Assembly (NCBI GenBank): GCA_036266835.1
Contig: DATAXD010000012.1
Span: 25,345 to 89,344 of the forward strand
Source of the DNA: Galbitalea sp036266835
GTDB taxonomy: Bacteria > Actinomycetota > Actinomycetes > Actinomycetales > Microbacteriaceae
Direction of reading: 5' to 3'
Length of the DNA stretch: 64,000 bases
Numbering within the stretch: the first letter of the stretch is position 1; every line of letters starts with the position of its first letter. The position numbers were made by a program, and so were the translations under genes. The notes below the pieces were generated by a model. It saw only the letters and a program-made list of their open reading frames with translations, was not told where the DNA came from and made no database searches. Shown here in pieces: positions 8,316 to 17,327 of the stretch.

Positions 8316-9731
8316 TTACTCTCCGCTCGACTGCAACTTTCGGCGACGGATGGCGAGCAGGAAGAGAACGCCGCCAAGGACGATCGTCCCCGCGCCGCCG
8401 CCGACAAGGAGCGGAGATATCGCGACGCCGGTCGTCGCCAGCAATGGCGTCACGGTGATCGTGTAGCTGCGGCTGACCGGACCCGTGTCGCCTCCGGTGA
8501 CCGTGACCGCGAACGTGGAAGACCCGGCTGCGGTCGGTGTGCCGCCAATGAATCCGGTCGTCGGGTCGAGCGTGAGGCCGGGTGGAAGGCTGCCCGAGGT
8601 CACGGCGAACGATACGCCGTTGGTAGCCGGAACAGTGAAGGCGTAGGTGGAACGAACTTTTCCGGTCGGCGGCAGTGCTGAGCCGATAGAGGTGACGGAA
8701 ATTACCGAGACGTTGCCGTCGTCCTGGTTCACGACGTAGGCGTACTTCCCGTCCGGGCTGAACGCCACGCCCCGCGGCAATTCTCCGACGGTGATGGTCG
8801 GTGCGGTGGCGTCGAGCGAGTCTGTGGCCACATCGATCACCTCCACGGTGTCGCCTCCTGAGCCAGCCAGAATGTAGGCGTACGTCCCGTTCGGGCTAAA
8901 CGCCACAGCCTCAGGATCCGAACCGACCGCGATCGTAGGGGTCGTGGGGTCGAGGGAGTTGGTGGCCACATCGATCACGTTCACATAGCTGTCCACGAAG
9001 CTGTCAACGTAGGCGTACTTGCCGTTGGGGCTGAACGCGACACCCCGCGGATTTGGTCCCACGGTGATCGTGGGGGTGGTCGCATCGATGGAGTTGGTGG
9101 CGGCGTCGATCACGGATACTGTGCCGTCTCCTGTGTTGGCGACGTAGGCGTATCTCCCGTTTGGACTGAAGGCCAAATTCGCCGGCGCTGTTCCGACGGT
9201 GATCACGGGGGTGGTGGAGTCGAGGGAGTTGGTGGCCACATCGATCACCGATACGGTGCCGTCTCCGTAGTTGGTGACGTAGGCGTATGTCCCGTCAGGG
9301 CTGAAGGCAACATACCCGGGTCCTGTCCCGACGGTGATGCTGGGGGTGGTGGAGTCGAGGGAGTTGGTGGCCACATCGATTACGGATACCGTGTCGTCTC
9401 CGTAGTTGGTGACGTAGGCGTATTTCCCGTCAGGGCTGACCGCCACATCCTCTGGTCCCGTTCCGACGGTGATGCTCGGGGTGGTGGGGTCCAGGGAGTT
9501 GGTGGTCACATCGATCACCGATACGGTGCCGTCTCCGTAGTTGGTGACGTAGGCGTATGTCCCGTCCGGACTGAATGCCACATTCACGGGCTCGGATCCG
9601 ACCGCGATCGGGGAAACCAGGGGCGCCGCCGTCGCGGCGCTCGGAGAGAGCAGCAACCCGCCGATCGCCAGCAATAACCCGCCGATAACAGCCAGGATGG
9701 CTCGGCGGGATCGTGTTGGGGAGGTGGGCAT
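8316..9731 (-). CDS. Secreted YVTN-type seven-bladed beta-propeller protein with LATTG sorting signal
   Basis: The chosen start (ATG ending 9731) has AGGAG about 8 bp upstream and yields 471 residues. A signal peptide (basic RSRRA, hydrophobic core, cleavage near SAATAAP) is followed by seven repeats of about 45 residues, each with the pattern VAFSPDGxYAYVTN then VSVIDVATNSLDxTTP. Seven repeats fit a closed seven-bladed propeller. A putative Ig-like domain (PPGLTLDPTTGFIGGTPTAAG) comes next, then LATTG, a hydrophobic helix and a basic tail (IRRRK). LAxTG is the recognition motif known for class E sortases of high-GC actinobacteria, so the protein is probably covalently attached to the wall. 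Its ligand is unknown. Confidence 0.85.
   Translation of the reverse strand: MPTSPTRSRRAILAVIGGLLLAIGGLLLSPSAATAAPLVSPIAVGSEPVNVAFSPDGTYAYVTNYGDGTVSVIDVTTNSLDPTTPSITVGTGPEDVAVSPDGKYAYVTNYGDDTVSVIDVATNSLDSTTPSITVGTGPGYVAFSPDGTYAYVTNYGDGTVSVIDVATNSLDSTTPVITVGTAPANLAFSPNGRYAYVANTGDGTVSVIDAATNSIDATTPTITVGPNPRGVAFSPNGKYAYVDSFVDSYVNVIDVATNSLDPTTPTIAVGSDPEAVAFSPNGTYAYILAGSGGDTVEVIDVATDSLDATAPTITVGELPRGVAFSPDGKYAYVVNQDDGNVSVISVTSIGSALPPTGKVRSTYAFTVPATNGVSFAVTSGSLPPGLTLDPTTGFIGGTPTAAGSSTFAVTVTGGDTGPVSRSYTITVTPLLATTGVAISPLLVGGGAGTIVLGGVLFLLAIRRRKLQSSGE
8680..9612 (-). repeat. Seven tandem 135-bp repeats encoding propeller blades
   Basis: Within the propeller gene the DNA repeats with a period close to 135 bp. 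The block around TTGGTGACGTAGGCGTAT recurs near 9270, 9406 and 9541 with very few changes. Repeats nearest the N-terminus are the most alike, while those towards the C-terminus are more diverged and one carries an extra codon. This is internal duplication of a coding unit, not a CRISPR or satellite. Confidence 0.85.
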
Positions 9732-9930
9732 TCGTGCTCCTAGGCTCGAGTTGCTGTGCTGGTCGGATGCGAGTCGTGTGCAGTTCGTGCGAATCCAGTC
9801 CGCTTTCGACGCTATCCGCACCGACAATTGCGTTGGTTGCCACATCCGCACACCTGTGTTGCCGAGCGCGCAGCGGCTCGTTAGCATCGAAATATGTCTT
9901 ACCCGGCCATTTCGGCGTCCCACTGAGCCG

Positions 9931-10875
9931 ATGTCGGGCTACCGCGTCTGGTCGAACGCCTCGGTTCCGGAGGCGGACCAATTCGCGCATTGGGCGGACA
10001 GCGTTTCCGAAGTATTCGGTTCGATGATCGTGGAGCGCGAGCAGGATGGGCCGTTTCACATGATGCTGAGCCAGGTTCAGCTCGGGGCTTTGACGCTGTC
10101 GGCGGTGGAAGCGTCGCCGCACCGTTCTCGGCGCACCTCCGCGATGGCGGCGTCCTGCGGGACGGGCGAGGTCTACGTGAGCGTCCCGCGAGCGGGACAT
10201 CTTCTCGGACACCAGGGGTCGGGCCCAGTGGCGCCGCCAGAGGGATGGCTCGGGATGATCTCGGGCGACGAGGAGACGGATATCGTCGCGCCCTCCGATT
10301 TCCGACAGGTGGTCATCGGCATTCCTCGTGAACTGGTGAGCCCCCGATTGTCCTGCACCGCCGGAGTCGCGTTTGGAATGCTCGCCGGGTTACTGGGACA
10401 GATCACCGAATACCTCTATGCGAACGCTGACGGATTCGTGCGTGATGACGCCCGCCGAGCCACCGACCAGGTCACCGATCTCGTCGTCGCGTGCTTTGGC
10501 GCTTCCGCAGTTGGACCCTCGGTGGAATCGTCGCTGCGGCTTCAGGCCGCCATGGATCACGCAGAGAATCGGCTTGCCGACCCGGGACTCAATAGTGCGT
10601 CGCTCGCGCTCCACTTGAACGTCTCCCGCCGAACGATCGAGCAATTGTTCGCCGAGCGGGGCACAACCGTGGGGAGGTGGGTGCTCGAGCGTCGACTCGA
10701 GCGTGCTCGCGCGGACCTCGAGCGCAACTCGATGGCCGGTCTCACGATCGAGGACATCGCCCAGCGATGGGGATTTGTTGACCGGACTCACTTCAGTCGC
10801 GTATTCCGCGGCCAATTCGACGTGGCGCCCGGGGCGTATCGCCGGTCACGGCAGCGTCTGCCGGACTTGGACTGA
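9931..10875 (+). CDS. AraC family transcriptional regulator
   Basis: I start this 314-residue protein at the ATG at 9931; the longer frame from 9697 would run through the promoter of the divergent propeller gene. The first 200 residues resemble the AraC-type ligand or regulatory domain. The C-terminal 100 residues hold two helix-turn-helix units: SLALHLNVSRRTIEQLFAE, then TIEDIAQRWGFVDRTHFSRVFR with the conserved family ending. Divergent placement from the surface propeller gene makes that gene a candidate target, which is an inference. Confidence 0.9.
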   Translation: MSGYRVWSNASVPEADQFAHWADSVSEVFGSMIVEREQDGPFHMMLSQVQLGALTLSAVEASPHRSRRTSAMAASCGTGEVYVSVPRAGHLLGHQGSGPVAPPEGWLGMISGDEETDIVAPSDFRQVVIGIPRELVSPRLSCTAGVAFGMLAGLLGQITEYLYANADGFVRDDARRATDQVTDLVVACFGASAVGPSVESSLRLQAAMDHAENRLADPGLNSASLALHLNVSRRTIEQLFAERGTTVGRWVLERRLERARADLERNSMAGLTIEDIAQRWGFVDRTHFSRVFRGQFDVAPGAYRRSRQRLPDLD

Positions 10876-10886
10876 TTGCAGCGCGG

Positions 10887-13427
10887 CTAAGCGTCCTTTT
10901 CCTGCGCGATCAGTGCGCGTTCCACACCAGCAAGATTCTCCACGACGAGTCTGCGAAGTGCCGGAGTGTCGGTATTCGCGTCGATCCACGCCTTCGTCGC
11001 ATCCACCAGCTCCTGGTTCGCCAGCGGAGCGGGATAGAGACCGAGGATGATGTACTCCGCCAAGTGGTAGGTGCGCGACTTCCAAATGTCGTTCAGCATG
11101 TCGAAGTATGGCGCGACCATGTCGGTCAGCGACGACGAATCGTTCACATGCTGGTAGCCGACACCGGTGCTTCGCACTACCAGATTCGACAGGTTGTCGT
11201 TTGCCACCAGCGAGTCAAATGCCGCCTTCTTGCCATTGGCGGTCGGGATCGTGGCTGCGACCCGCGCCGCAGACTGCTGGCCACTGGCGGTGTTGTCCTT
11301 TGCCAGCGCCAGGTCGATCTCCGCCTTGCCCGCGGCCCCGTTGAGCACGAGTCCCTCCAGGAGCTCCCAGTCGAGATCGTCGTCGATCTCGAGGCCCTTC
11401 AGGTCACTCGCACCATCACGCAGCTCGTGCAGAGCCCGCACGTGACCCTCGGTCGACGCAATGTTCGCGAAGAATTTCACGAACTGGAACTGCTCGTCGG
11501 ATGCTGGTGCCGCCCCCCGAGCCAGCGCGAGCAACGCGTCACCGACCCCGGCGATCACGGCTTCGCGTCGAGCGGGCGCAACGTAGTAGCGGGCGGCAGT
11601 CAGGAGCTGCGTGAGCGTTACGCGAATCGTCGTCGATTCGCTCTCGGTGGCGATGTTGCCGAGCACAAGCTGCACGTAGTCCGACGCCTTCGTCTCGCCG
11701 TCGCGCATTGCATCCCACGCCGCTCCCCACACAAGCGCGCGGGCCAGGGAGTTCTCGATGTCGGCGAGGTGCTCCATTGCAACCGCGAGCGAGCCGTTGT
11801 CCAGACGGATCTTCGCGTAAGTCAGGTCGTCGTCGTTCAGCAGCACGATTGCGGGCTTCTTGCGACCAACCAGTTCAGCAACCGTCGTTGCCTCGCCCGC
11901 GACATCCAGCTCGACTCGATCCACGCGGACGACCTTGCCGCTTTCGTGCAGGTCATAAAGGCCGACGCCGATGCGGTGCGGACGGATGGTCGGGTAGTCG
12001 GCACTCGCGGTCTGCCGGATCGTGAACGCCGTGATGACGCCGTCAGCATCCGTGTCGATCTCCGGTCGCAGGGTGTTGACACCCGCCGTCTCGAGCCATA
12101 CCTTCGACCACTCGTCGAGCTTGCGCCCCGACGTCTTCTCGAGTTCTCCCAGCAGGTCAGGCAGTTCGGTGTTCGAGTATTCGTGCTTCTTGAAGTACGC
12201 ACCCACGCCTGCGAGGAACGCATCGAGGCCGACCCAGGCGACGAGCTGCTTCAGGACCGAGCCACCCTTTGCGTAGGTGATGTGATCGAAGTTGACCTGC
12301 ACGTCTTCGAGATCGTTGATGGTCGCCACGACTGGATGGGTGGACGGCAGCTGGTCCTGGCGGTAGCCGGCGCTCTTCTCCATCATCGCGAAGGTGGTCC
12401 ACGCCTCGGTCCACTCGGTGACTTCCGCCGAGGAGATCGCGGCCGCCCACTCCGCAAACGACTCGTTGAGCCAGAGATCGTTCCACCACTTCATCGTGAC
12501 GAGGTCGCCGAACCACATGTGCGCGAGCTCGTGCAGGATCGTGACGACGCGGCGTTCCTTGATCGCGTCGGTGACCTTTGACTTGAAGACGTAGGTCTCG
12601 ACGAAGGTGACCGCGCCCGCGTTCTCCATGGCGCCGGCGTTGAACTCGGGAACGAACAGCTGGTCGTACTTGTCGAACGGATACGGGTAGCCGAAGGCCT
12701 CCTCGTAGAACTCGAAGCCCTTGCGAGTGGTGTCGAAGATGTAATGTGCGTCGACATACTCGGTAAGGGATTTGCGCGAGTAGATCGCCAGTGGGATGTT
12801 GCGCCCGTCGCGGGAAGTGAGTGAGCTCTCGACCATTTCGTAGGGACCGGCGATGATCGCGGTGACGTAAGGCGCGAGCACGGGTGTTGGGGCGAACATC
12901 CAGGTCTTGTTGTCGCCGGAACCGGTCGGAGTCGGCGTCAGCGAGTTGCTGACGACCTTCCAGGCCGACGGCGCGATCACGGTGAACTGGAACGTCGCCT
13001 TGAGGTCGGGCTGTTCGAACACCGCGAACACCCGCCGGGTGTCGGGAACCTCGAACTGTGAGTAGAGGTAGACCTCGCCGTCGACCGGATCGACAAAGCG
13101 GTGGAGGCCTTCGCCGGTGTTCGTGTACATCGCATCCGAGACAACAACGAGCACGTTCTCAGCGGCAAGGTTGTCGAGCTTGATGCGCGAACCGTCGCTC
13201 ACCTTTGCCGGGTCGAGCGCGACACCGTTCAGTGTTACCGAATGGACCGCGGCCGTGATCGCGTCGATCCAGGTTGACGCCCCAGCCGTGGCCGAGAAAG
13301 TGGCTGTTGTCGTCGAGCCGAATGTCGTAGCGCCGGTCGTCAGGTCGAGGACGACCTCATACGTCTTGGCATCCACGAGGGCTTTGCGGCCCTGGGTCTC
13401 AACTCTGGTGAGGTTCTCTCCTGGCAC
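10887..13427 (-). CDS. pepN: Aminopeptidase N (M1 family)
   Basis: This 846-residue protein has the M1 signatures: the exopeptidase motif GAMEN (within NAGAMENAGAVTF) and the zinc motif HELAH at residues 299-303 followed by WWNDLWLNESFAE, which supplies the third zinc ligand. The long C-terminal helical domain is complete, and the length fits actinobacterial PepN (about 850). The start is GTG with AAAGGAG about 6 bp upstream. It removes N-terminal residues from peptides in the cytoplasm. It stands as a single gene, convergent with the AraC regulator. Confidence 0.95.
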   Translation of the reverse strand: MPGENLTRVETQGRKALVDAKTYEVVLDLTTGATTFGSTTTATFSATAGASTWIDAITAAVHSVTLNGVALDPAKVSDGSRIKLDNLAAENVLVVVSDAMYTNTGEGLHRFVDPVDGEVYLYSQFEVPDTRRVFAVFEQPDLKATFQFTVIAPSAWKVVSNSLTPTPTGSGDNKTWMFAPTPVLAPYVTAIIAGPYEMVESSLTSRDGRNIPLAIYSRKSLTEYVDAHYIFDTTRKGFEFYEEAFGYPYPFDKYDQLFVPEFNAGAMENAGAVTFVETYVFKSKVTDAIKERRVVTILHELAHMWFGDLVTMKWWNDLWLNESFAEWAAAISSAEVTEWTEAWTTFAMMEKSAGYRQDQLPSTHPVVATINDLEDVQVNFDHITYAKGGSVLKQLVAWVGLDAFLAGVGAYFKKHEYSNTELPDLLGELEKTSGRKLDEWSKVWLETAGVNTLRPEIDTDADGVITAFTIRQTASADYPTIRPHRIGVGLYDLHESGKVVRVDRVELDVAGEATTVAELVGRKKPAIVLLNDDDLTYAKIRLDNGSLAVAMEHLADIENSLARALVWGAAWDAMRDGETKASDYVQLVLGNIATESESTTIRVTLTQLLTAARYYVAPARREAVIAGVGDALLALARGAAPASDEQFQFVKFFANIASTEGHVRALHELRDGASDLKGLEIDDDLDWELLEGLVLNGAAGKAEIDLALAKDNTASGQQSAARVAATIPTANGKKAAFDSLVANDNLSNLVVRSTGVGYQHVNDSSSLTDMVAPYFDMLNDIWKSRTYHLAEYIILGLYPAPLANQELVDATKAWIDANTDTPALRRLVVENLAGVERALIAQEKDA

Positions 13428-13496
13428 TGCAAACTCCTTTGTTCACGGATTGTGTCCGAGTTGGAGTCTAGTGGCGCGACTTACGGCCCAGGCCTG

Positions 13497-14180
13497 CTAC
13501 GCGAGCGCGAGGGTACGCTCCCTCGTGCTCGGTTCATGATCGGCGCGAATCTCCAGCCCGAGTATCATCGTGGACTCCGTGATCGCCTGCTCGAGGAGTC
13601 GCGCGAGCCGATCATCCGCATCCGCAACGCAGGCGTCCGCGATACCGATGACCGCGGTTCGAAGCAGCGCCTCGTCGTTGATCGCCACCGGGTGGGAGCT
13701 CTTCGGCGAGACCTGCTCAATGAAATCGAGCGCCCATTCCTCGGTGCCCGGCGCCATCAGGAACGCGGCACGGATGCGGGCTCGCGCCCGATCTACTTCG
13801 GGCCCGGACCAGGTGGCCAGCAGTTCGTCGCAGCGTGCCAATCCGGTCGCCAGCGCCCCTTGGCGCATCGCGCTCGCGATGGGCAGCGCGCTCGAAGCGG
13901 CGAGCACCGCGACGAGCGTGGGCACGCGAGGATCGTCGCCATTCAGCCCGACTACCGACGGAATGAGGATGCTGAGGCCGGAGCGCTCGGCATCCGATGT
14001 GAGGTCGTTCACGAGGCGGGCCAGCGCTGCCATCGTCGGATGGGTGCAGCTCGGCCGATCGCTCCAGCGCTCGCCAGCGAGATACGAGGCATACTCCATA
14101 AAACAGGCGCCGCGTCTGGCGTTCCGGTGGCGGCCCGCCGACAGAACCGGAAGAAATCCTTCATTAGGCGTAACGGTCAT
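13497..14180 (-). CDS. Conserved-looking hypothetical protein
   Basis: I start this 227-residue protein at the ATG ending at 14180, which has GAGGAG about 6 bp upstream; an upstream extension would run into a palindromic repeat. No signal peptide or membrane helix is evident. The N-terminal segment FMEYASYLAGERWSDRPSCTHP is striking, and the rest is alanine- and leucine-rich and probably all-helical. I do not recognise the family. Codon usage matches the neighbours. It lies upstream of, but apart from, pepN on the same strand. Confidence 0.7.
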   Translation of the reverse strand: MTVTPNEGFLPVLSAGRHRNARRGACFMEYASYLAGERWSDRPSCTHPTMAALARLVNDLTSDAERSGLSILIPSVVGLNGDDPRVPTLVAVLAASSALPIASAMRQGALATGLARCDELLATWSGPEVDRARARIRAAFLMAPGTEEWALDFIEQVSPKSSHPVAINDEALLRTAVIGIADACVADADDRLARLLEQAITESTMILGLEIRADHEPSTRERTLALA

Positions 14181-14219
14181 GAGTGGCTCCTCATCGACGT
14201 GGGAACGGTGGTTTCCAGT

Positions 14220-14373
14220 CTGCTCCTGCGGTTCGCCTGTGTCGAGGAGCTTGTGGGCGTCTGTTTGGCGTGTTGCTCTTCGAGTCAAGAACGGGGAGCC
14301 CTGCCCCGATTGCCTCGAAGAGCAACCCGCCAAACAGGCGCTGGTCATCGGCACGGGCGAACCGCAGGAACAG
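14220..14373. repeat. Long imperfect inverted repeat (MITE- or REP-like palindrome)
   Basis: Arms at 14220-14284 and 14314-14373 are inverted copies with about 80% identity. They include three perfectly paired blocks: TCCTGCGGTTCGCC (14224-14237) with its complement at 14356-14369, CTGTTTGGCG (14261-14270) with 14328-14337, and TTGCTCTTCGAG (14273-14284) with 14314-14325. The 29-bp centre has a further GGGG/CCCC pair. It fills most of the 250-bp gap between two divergent genes and encodes nothing plausible. Confidence 0.8.
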
Positions 14374-14430
14374 CGTTCGAGGGAAGGTGACTCGGTACCG
14401 AAGGTCGGCGTGCGCTGATAGTTTTCGACT

Positions 14431-15024
14431 ATGACCGACCTCACGCTCGAACAGCAGCTCTTTCTCGCTTCGGATGCGGCCCTGCGGGAAGTTATCGACC
14501 AGTTCACGCCCGCGTCGCTGCAGCTGGCGGTCCCGGCGGAGTGGAGCTCGAACAAAGCCACGACGATGCTCGGGCTGCTCGCGAATCACGCTAAGGACGA
14601 AGGCTGGGTCCCCGATGTGATCGCCGGCAAGACCATGGAGCAGGTGGGGGATGCGTGGAAGGGTAACTTGCTCGGAAGCGACCCCGTCCACAACTACGAC
14701 AAGCTCAATGACCTGGCGGCGGCTGCCGTGAAGAAACCGATCGCGGACGGCCAGATCGCGCACCTGAGCTACGGCGACTTTCCGGTCGCGACGTTTCTCG
14801 AGCACACCAGCTACTACCGGGGTTTCCAGGCGCCCCTCATCGCGAAGGTTGCCAACATCCCGTTCCACATGTCCGACGACCTGATCGACCTGCTCTGGTC
14901 ATCGGTTGAACCACAGATCGACGACCTGCGTGCGATCCACGTCTTCGGCCCGCCCACTGAAGCACCCGATGGCGCGGACCGTCAGGACCTGCTCCTGGCG
15001 ATGACGGGTTTCCTGAAACCCTGA
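14431..15024 (+). CDS. TIGR03086-like DinB-superfamily protein
   Basis: This 197-residue protein has a four-helix pattern with a histidine in helix 2 (GLLANHAKDEGWVPDV) and further histidines in the middle (HLSYGDFPVATFLEH), the usual positions of the metal triad in DinB/mycothiol-dependent proteins. The C-terminus (FGPPTEAPDGADRQDLLLAMTGF) matches the terminal pattern of the TIGR03086 family. A cytoplasmic metal-dependent thiol-transfer or related role is possible, but the substrate is unknown. It is preceded by the palindromic repeat. Confidence 0.65.
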   Translation: MTDLTLEQQLFLASDAALREVIDQFTPASLQLAVPAEWSSNKATTMLGLLANHAKDEGWVPDVIAGKTMEQVGDAWKGNLLGSDPVHNYDKLNDLAAAAVKKPIADGQIAHLSYGDFPVATFLEHTSYYRGFQAPLIAKVANIPFHMSDDLIDLLWSSVEPQIDDLRAIHVFGPPTEAPDGADRQDLLLAMTGFLKP

Positions 15025-15030
15025 ATTCCC

Positions 15031-15726
15031 CTACGGCACGACTTTGTTGAGCACAAGCGGCAGCAGACCGTAGATCCCCACGAACACCTGCGCGCCCACA
15101 GCGCTCAGGGCAAGACTGACCGCGATTCTCCTTGGTTCGCGCAACAGCAGCACCGCCAGCAGTCCGAAAGCCACGGCTCCGACAACGATGGACAGGACAG
15201 AATCGAAGACGCTGACGCCCGGAAGCCGAACCAGCATGAAGACGCCTTCGCCCACCAGGATGGCCGCGGGCGCCGCTACCGCGATCTCCTGCAGCGTCTT
15301 CCGGGGTGATCGAAGCCAGGATGCGCAGAGCCCGACGAGTGGTCCGACGCAGATCGCGACGACAACCCAGAACATCAGGTAGTGGTGCGCGTAGTAGCCG
15401 CCCAGGAAGTCGAATACGACGTAGAAGCAGCCATCCATGACGACGAACGCGGACACCGCGAGCACGGCCGCCCTCCAGCCGGTGAAACGGCTGAGGTATA
15501 CCGACGTGAACACAACCATCGCCCATGGCCCGGACGAGTTGGCCATCGAGCTGAGCGACTCCGGCAGGATCCGCTCCCCGATCGGCGTGAACCCACCGAC
15601 GAGTGCGGCCACTGCGAGGACCATGAATACTGCAGTGCTCGCCGGAAGCACCTCGGATGGTGTCGGCGCAGCTGCACGAGGTGTGGATGTTTCAGCGACG
15701 GCTCGTGCAAGCAGGGACTGGGTCAT
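15031..15726 (-). CDS. Polytopic membrane protein (DUF6518-like)
   Basis: I start this 231-residue protein at the ATG ending at 15726 (MTQSLLARAVAE); longer frames run into rpiB. After a soluble N-terminus of about 30 residues there are six or seven hydrophobic helices. Features such as VGGFTPIGERILPESLSSMANSSGPW and the aromatic YYAHHYLMFW stretch resemble actinobacterial DUF6518 proteins as I remember them. No active-site motif is visible. It is divergent from rpiB and convergent with the DinB-like gene, ending 6 bp away from it. Confidence 0.7.
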   Translation of the reverse strand: MTQSLLARAVAETSTPRAAAPTPSEVLPASTAVFMVLAVAALVGGFTPIGERILPESLSSMANSSGPWAMVVFTSVYLSRFTGWRAAVLAVSAFVVMDGCFYVVFDFLGGYYAHHYLMFWVVVAICVGPLVGLCASWLRSPRKTLQEIAVAAPAAILVGEGVFMLVRLPGVSVFDSVLSIVVGAVAFGLLAVLLLREPRRIAVSLALSAVGAQVFVGIYGLLPLVLNKVVP

Positions 15727-15831
15727 CGTTCCATCGTGAGCGAGCAGCACCCCCGATGCGTCGGTCGCGAGGATGATGTTGACCCCGCCCGCGAACAGGA
15801 TCGTGTCGCACGCCGCTCGTAAACTGGTGGC

Positions 15832-16320
15832 ATGCGCATCCACATCGCCACGGATCACGCCGGTCTCGAGTTCAGCAAAGACCTGCAGAAACACCTGACG
15901 GATGCCGGGCACGAGGTCATCGACCACGGGCCCAGGAACTACGATCCGCTCGACGACTATCCGAGCTTCTGCATCAATGCCGCGCTCGCAGTCGTGCGTG
16001 ACCAGGAACTCGGTGTCGATACCCTCGGCGTCATCTTCGGTGGATCGGGCAATGGCGAGCAGATGGCCGCCAACAAGGTGCACGGCGCCCGCGCCGCCCT
16101 GGTCTGGAGCGTCCCCACGGCAGAGCTTGCACGGCAGCACAACAACGCAAATCTCATCTCGATCGGTGCGCGCCAGCACACCCTCGAGGAGGCGATGCTC
16201 TTCATCGACACGTTCATCGCGACCGCGTTCAGTTTCGAGGAGCGGCACGAGCGCCGCATCGCACAACTCGCCGAATTCGAATCCACCGGCAGCATCGCCG
16301 GTCGCGACGTCGATCGGTAG
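15832..16320 (+). CDS. rpiB: Ribose-5-phosphate isomerase B
   Basis: This 162-residue protein opens MRIHIATDHAGLE, which carries the phosphate-binding D-H-A motif of RpiB, and contains VIFGGSGNGEQMAANKVHGARAA with the strand-loop that positions the active site. In the actinobacterial form the catalytic cysteine found in E. coli RpiB is replaced, and here the corresponding site reads GGSGNG. It interconverts ribose-5-phosphate and ribulose-5-phosphate in the pentose phosphate pathway. A glycosylase gene follows 5 bp downstream and is likely co-transcribed. Confidence 0.93.
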   Translation: MRIHIATDHAGLEFSKDLQKHLTDAGHEVIDHGPRNYDPLDDYPSFCINAALAVVRDQELGVDTLGVIFGGSGNGEQMAANKVHGARAALVWSVPTAELARQHNNANLISIGARQHTLEEAMLFIDTFIATAFSFEERHERRIAQLAEFESTGSIAGRDVDR

Positions 16321-16325
16321 CGGCC

Positions 16326-17300
16326 ATGCCAGAAGGGCATTCCGTTCATCGCATCGCTCGCCAATTCGGCCTGCATTTTGTCGGCAAAACCATCGCCGCA
16401 ACTTCGCCGCAGGGCAGGTTCGCATCCGGGGCCGCGCAAATCGACGGACGCGTGATGATCAGGGCGAAGTCCGTCGGCAAGCAGATGTTCCTCGAGTTCG
16501 ACAACCACCTGTGGTTGCGCGTGCACCTCGGGATGTACGGCGCCTGGGACTTCGCGGGTGACTTCACGGCGGATGCGACAGTCGCATCCGCTGGGGGCCG
16601 GATGGGTCAGACCAACCAACGCGGTACTGTAGTCGATTCGCGTGGCGAGGATTCGCTCATGAGCATGGGGGCACCCAGGGTGGCGCGCATGCGGATGTCC
16701 GAGCAGGAGACCCTGGCGCCGGGCACGGATGTCTTCCCGCCGACCCCGATCGGCGCCGTTCGCGTGCGCCTGCTCACCGATGCCACGGTCGCCGACCTGC
16801 GCGGGCCGACCGCGTGCGACATCCTTACACCCCAGGAAGTGAAGGCGGTCATCGCCAAAATGGGTCCGGACCCCATGGTGGGTTCCTTGAAGGCTGGCGA
16901 GGAGCGCTTCATCGCGGCCGTCCGCAAGTCGGCGACGCCGATCGGCCTGCTGCTCATGGACCAGTCGGTCGTGAGCGGGATCGGCAACGTCTACCGCGCC
17001 GAGCTGCTCTTCCGGGCTCGACTCGATCCTCACAAGCCCGGCAAGGATGTCCCAGAGGACACCGCGCGCGGCCTCTGGCGCGACTGGACGAAACTGCTCC
17101 GCATCGGCATCAGGACCGGCCAGATGATGACCATGGACGGTCTCAGCAAGAACAAGCGCGAAGCTGCCCTCGCGAACCGTGAGGACCGTCACTGGGTCTA
17201 TCACCGCACCGGTGAGCCATGTCGCGTTTGCGGCACGCCTATCGTGATGGAGATGGCAGCGGGCCGGAAGCTCTATTACTGTCCAGTTGATCAGGTCTGA
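16326..17300 (+). CDS. Fpg/Nei family DNA glycosylase (Nei2-like)
   Basis: This 324-residue protein begins M-PEGHSVHR: after Met removal the N-terminal proline is the catalytic nucleophile and the next Glu the general acid. It has the H2TH region (IGLLLMDQSVVSGIGNVYRAE) and a C-terminal zinc-finger segment starting CRVC. The usual finger is C-x2-C-x16-C-x2-C, but here the last pair reads CPVDQ, so Asp replaces the fourth Cys. It would excise oxidised pyrimidines by base excision and AP-lyase chemistry. It follows rpiB with a 5-bp gap. Confidence 0.92.
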   Translation: MPEGHSVHRIARQFGLHFVGKTIAATSPQGRFASGAAQIDGRVMIRAKSVGKQMFLEFDNHLWLRVHLGMYGAWDFAGDFTADATVASAGGRMGQTNQRGTVVDSRGEDSLMSMGAPRVARMRMSEQETLAPGTDVFPPTPIGAVRVRLLTDATVADLRGPTACDILTPQEVKAVIAKMGPDPMVGSLKAGEERFIAAVRKSATPIGLLLMDQSVVSGIGNVYRAELLFRARLDPHKPGKDVPEDTARGLWRDWTKLLRIGIRTGQMMTMDGLSKNKREAALANREDRHWVYHRTGEPCRVCGTPIVMEMAAGRKLYYCPVDQV

Positions 17301-17327
17301 TCATCGCCGCCAGTGCAAGATAGCTAG

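Noticed and set aside
8680..9612. Regular repeats that could suggest a CRISPR array or satellite
   Set aside because: The 135-bp period is a whole number of codons in one open frame and encodes propeller blades. There are no unique spacers.
9697..9930. Longer start for the AraC regulator
   Set aside because: This stretch includes the start and promoter of the divergent propeller gene, and AraC similarity begins after 9931.
11064..12581. Plus-strand ORF of 505 codons inside pepN
   Set aside because: It is antisense to the M1 peptidase, whose zinc motif and GAMEN motif are intact.
13497..14561. 354-codon form of the hypothetical gene ending at 13497
   Set aside because: The extra residues come from the palindromic repeat and overlap the divergent gene. 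An ATG with GAGGAG lies at 14180.
15031..16425. 464-codon form of the DUF6518-like gene
   Set aside because: The upstream part is antisense to rpiB.
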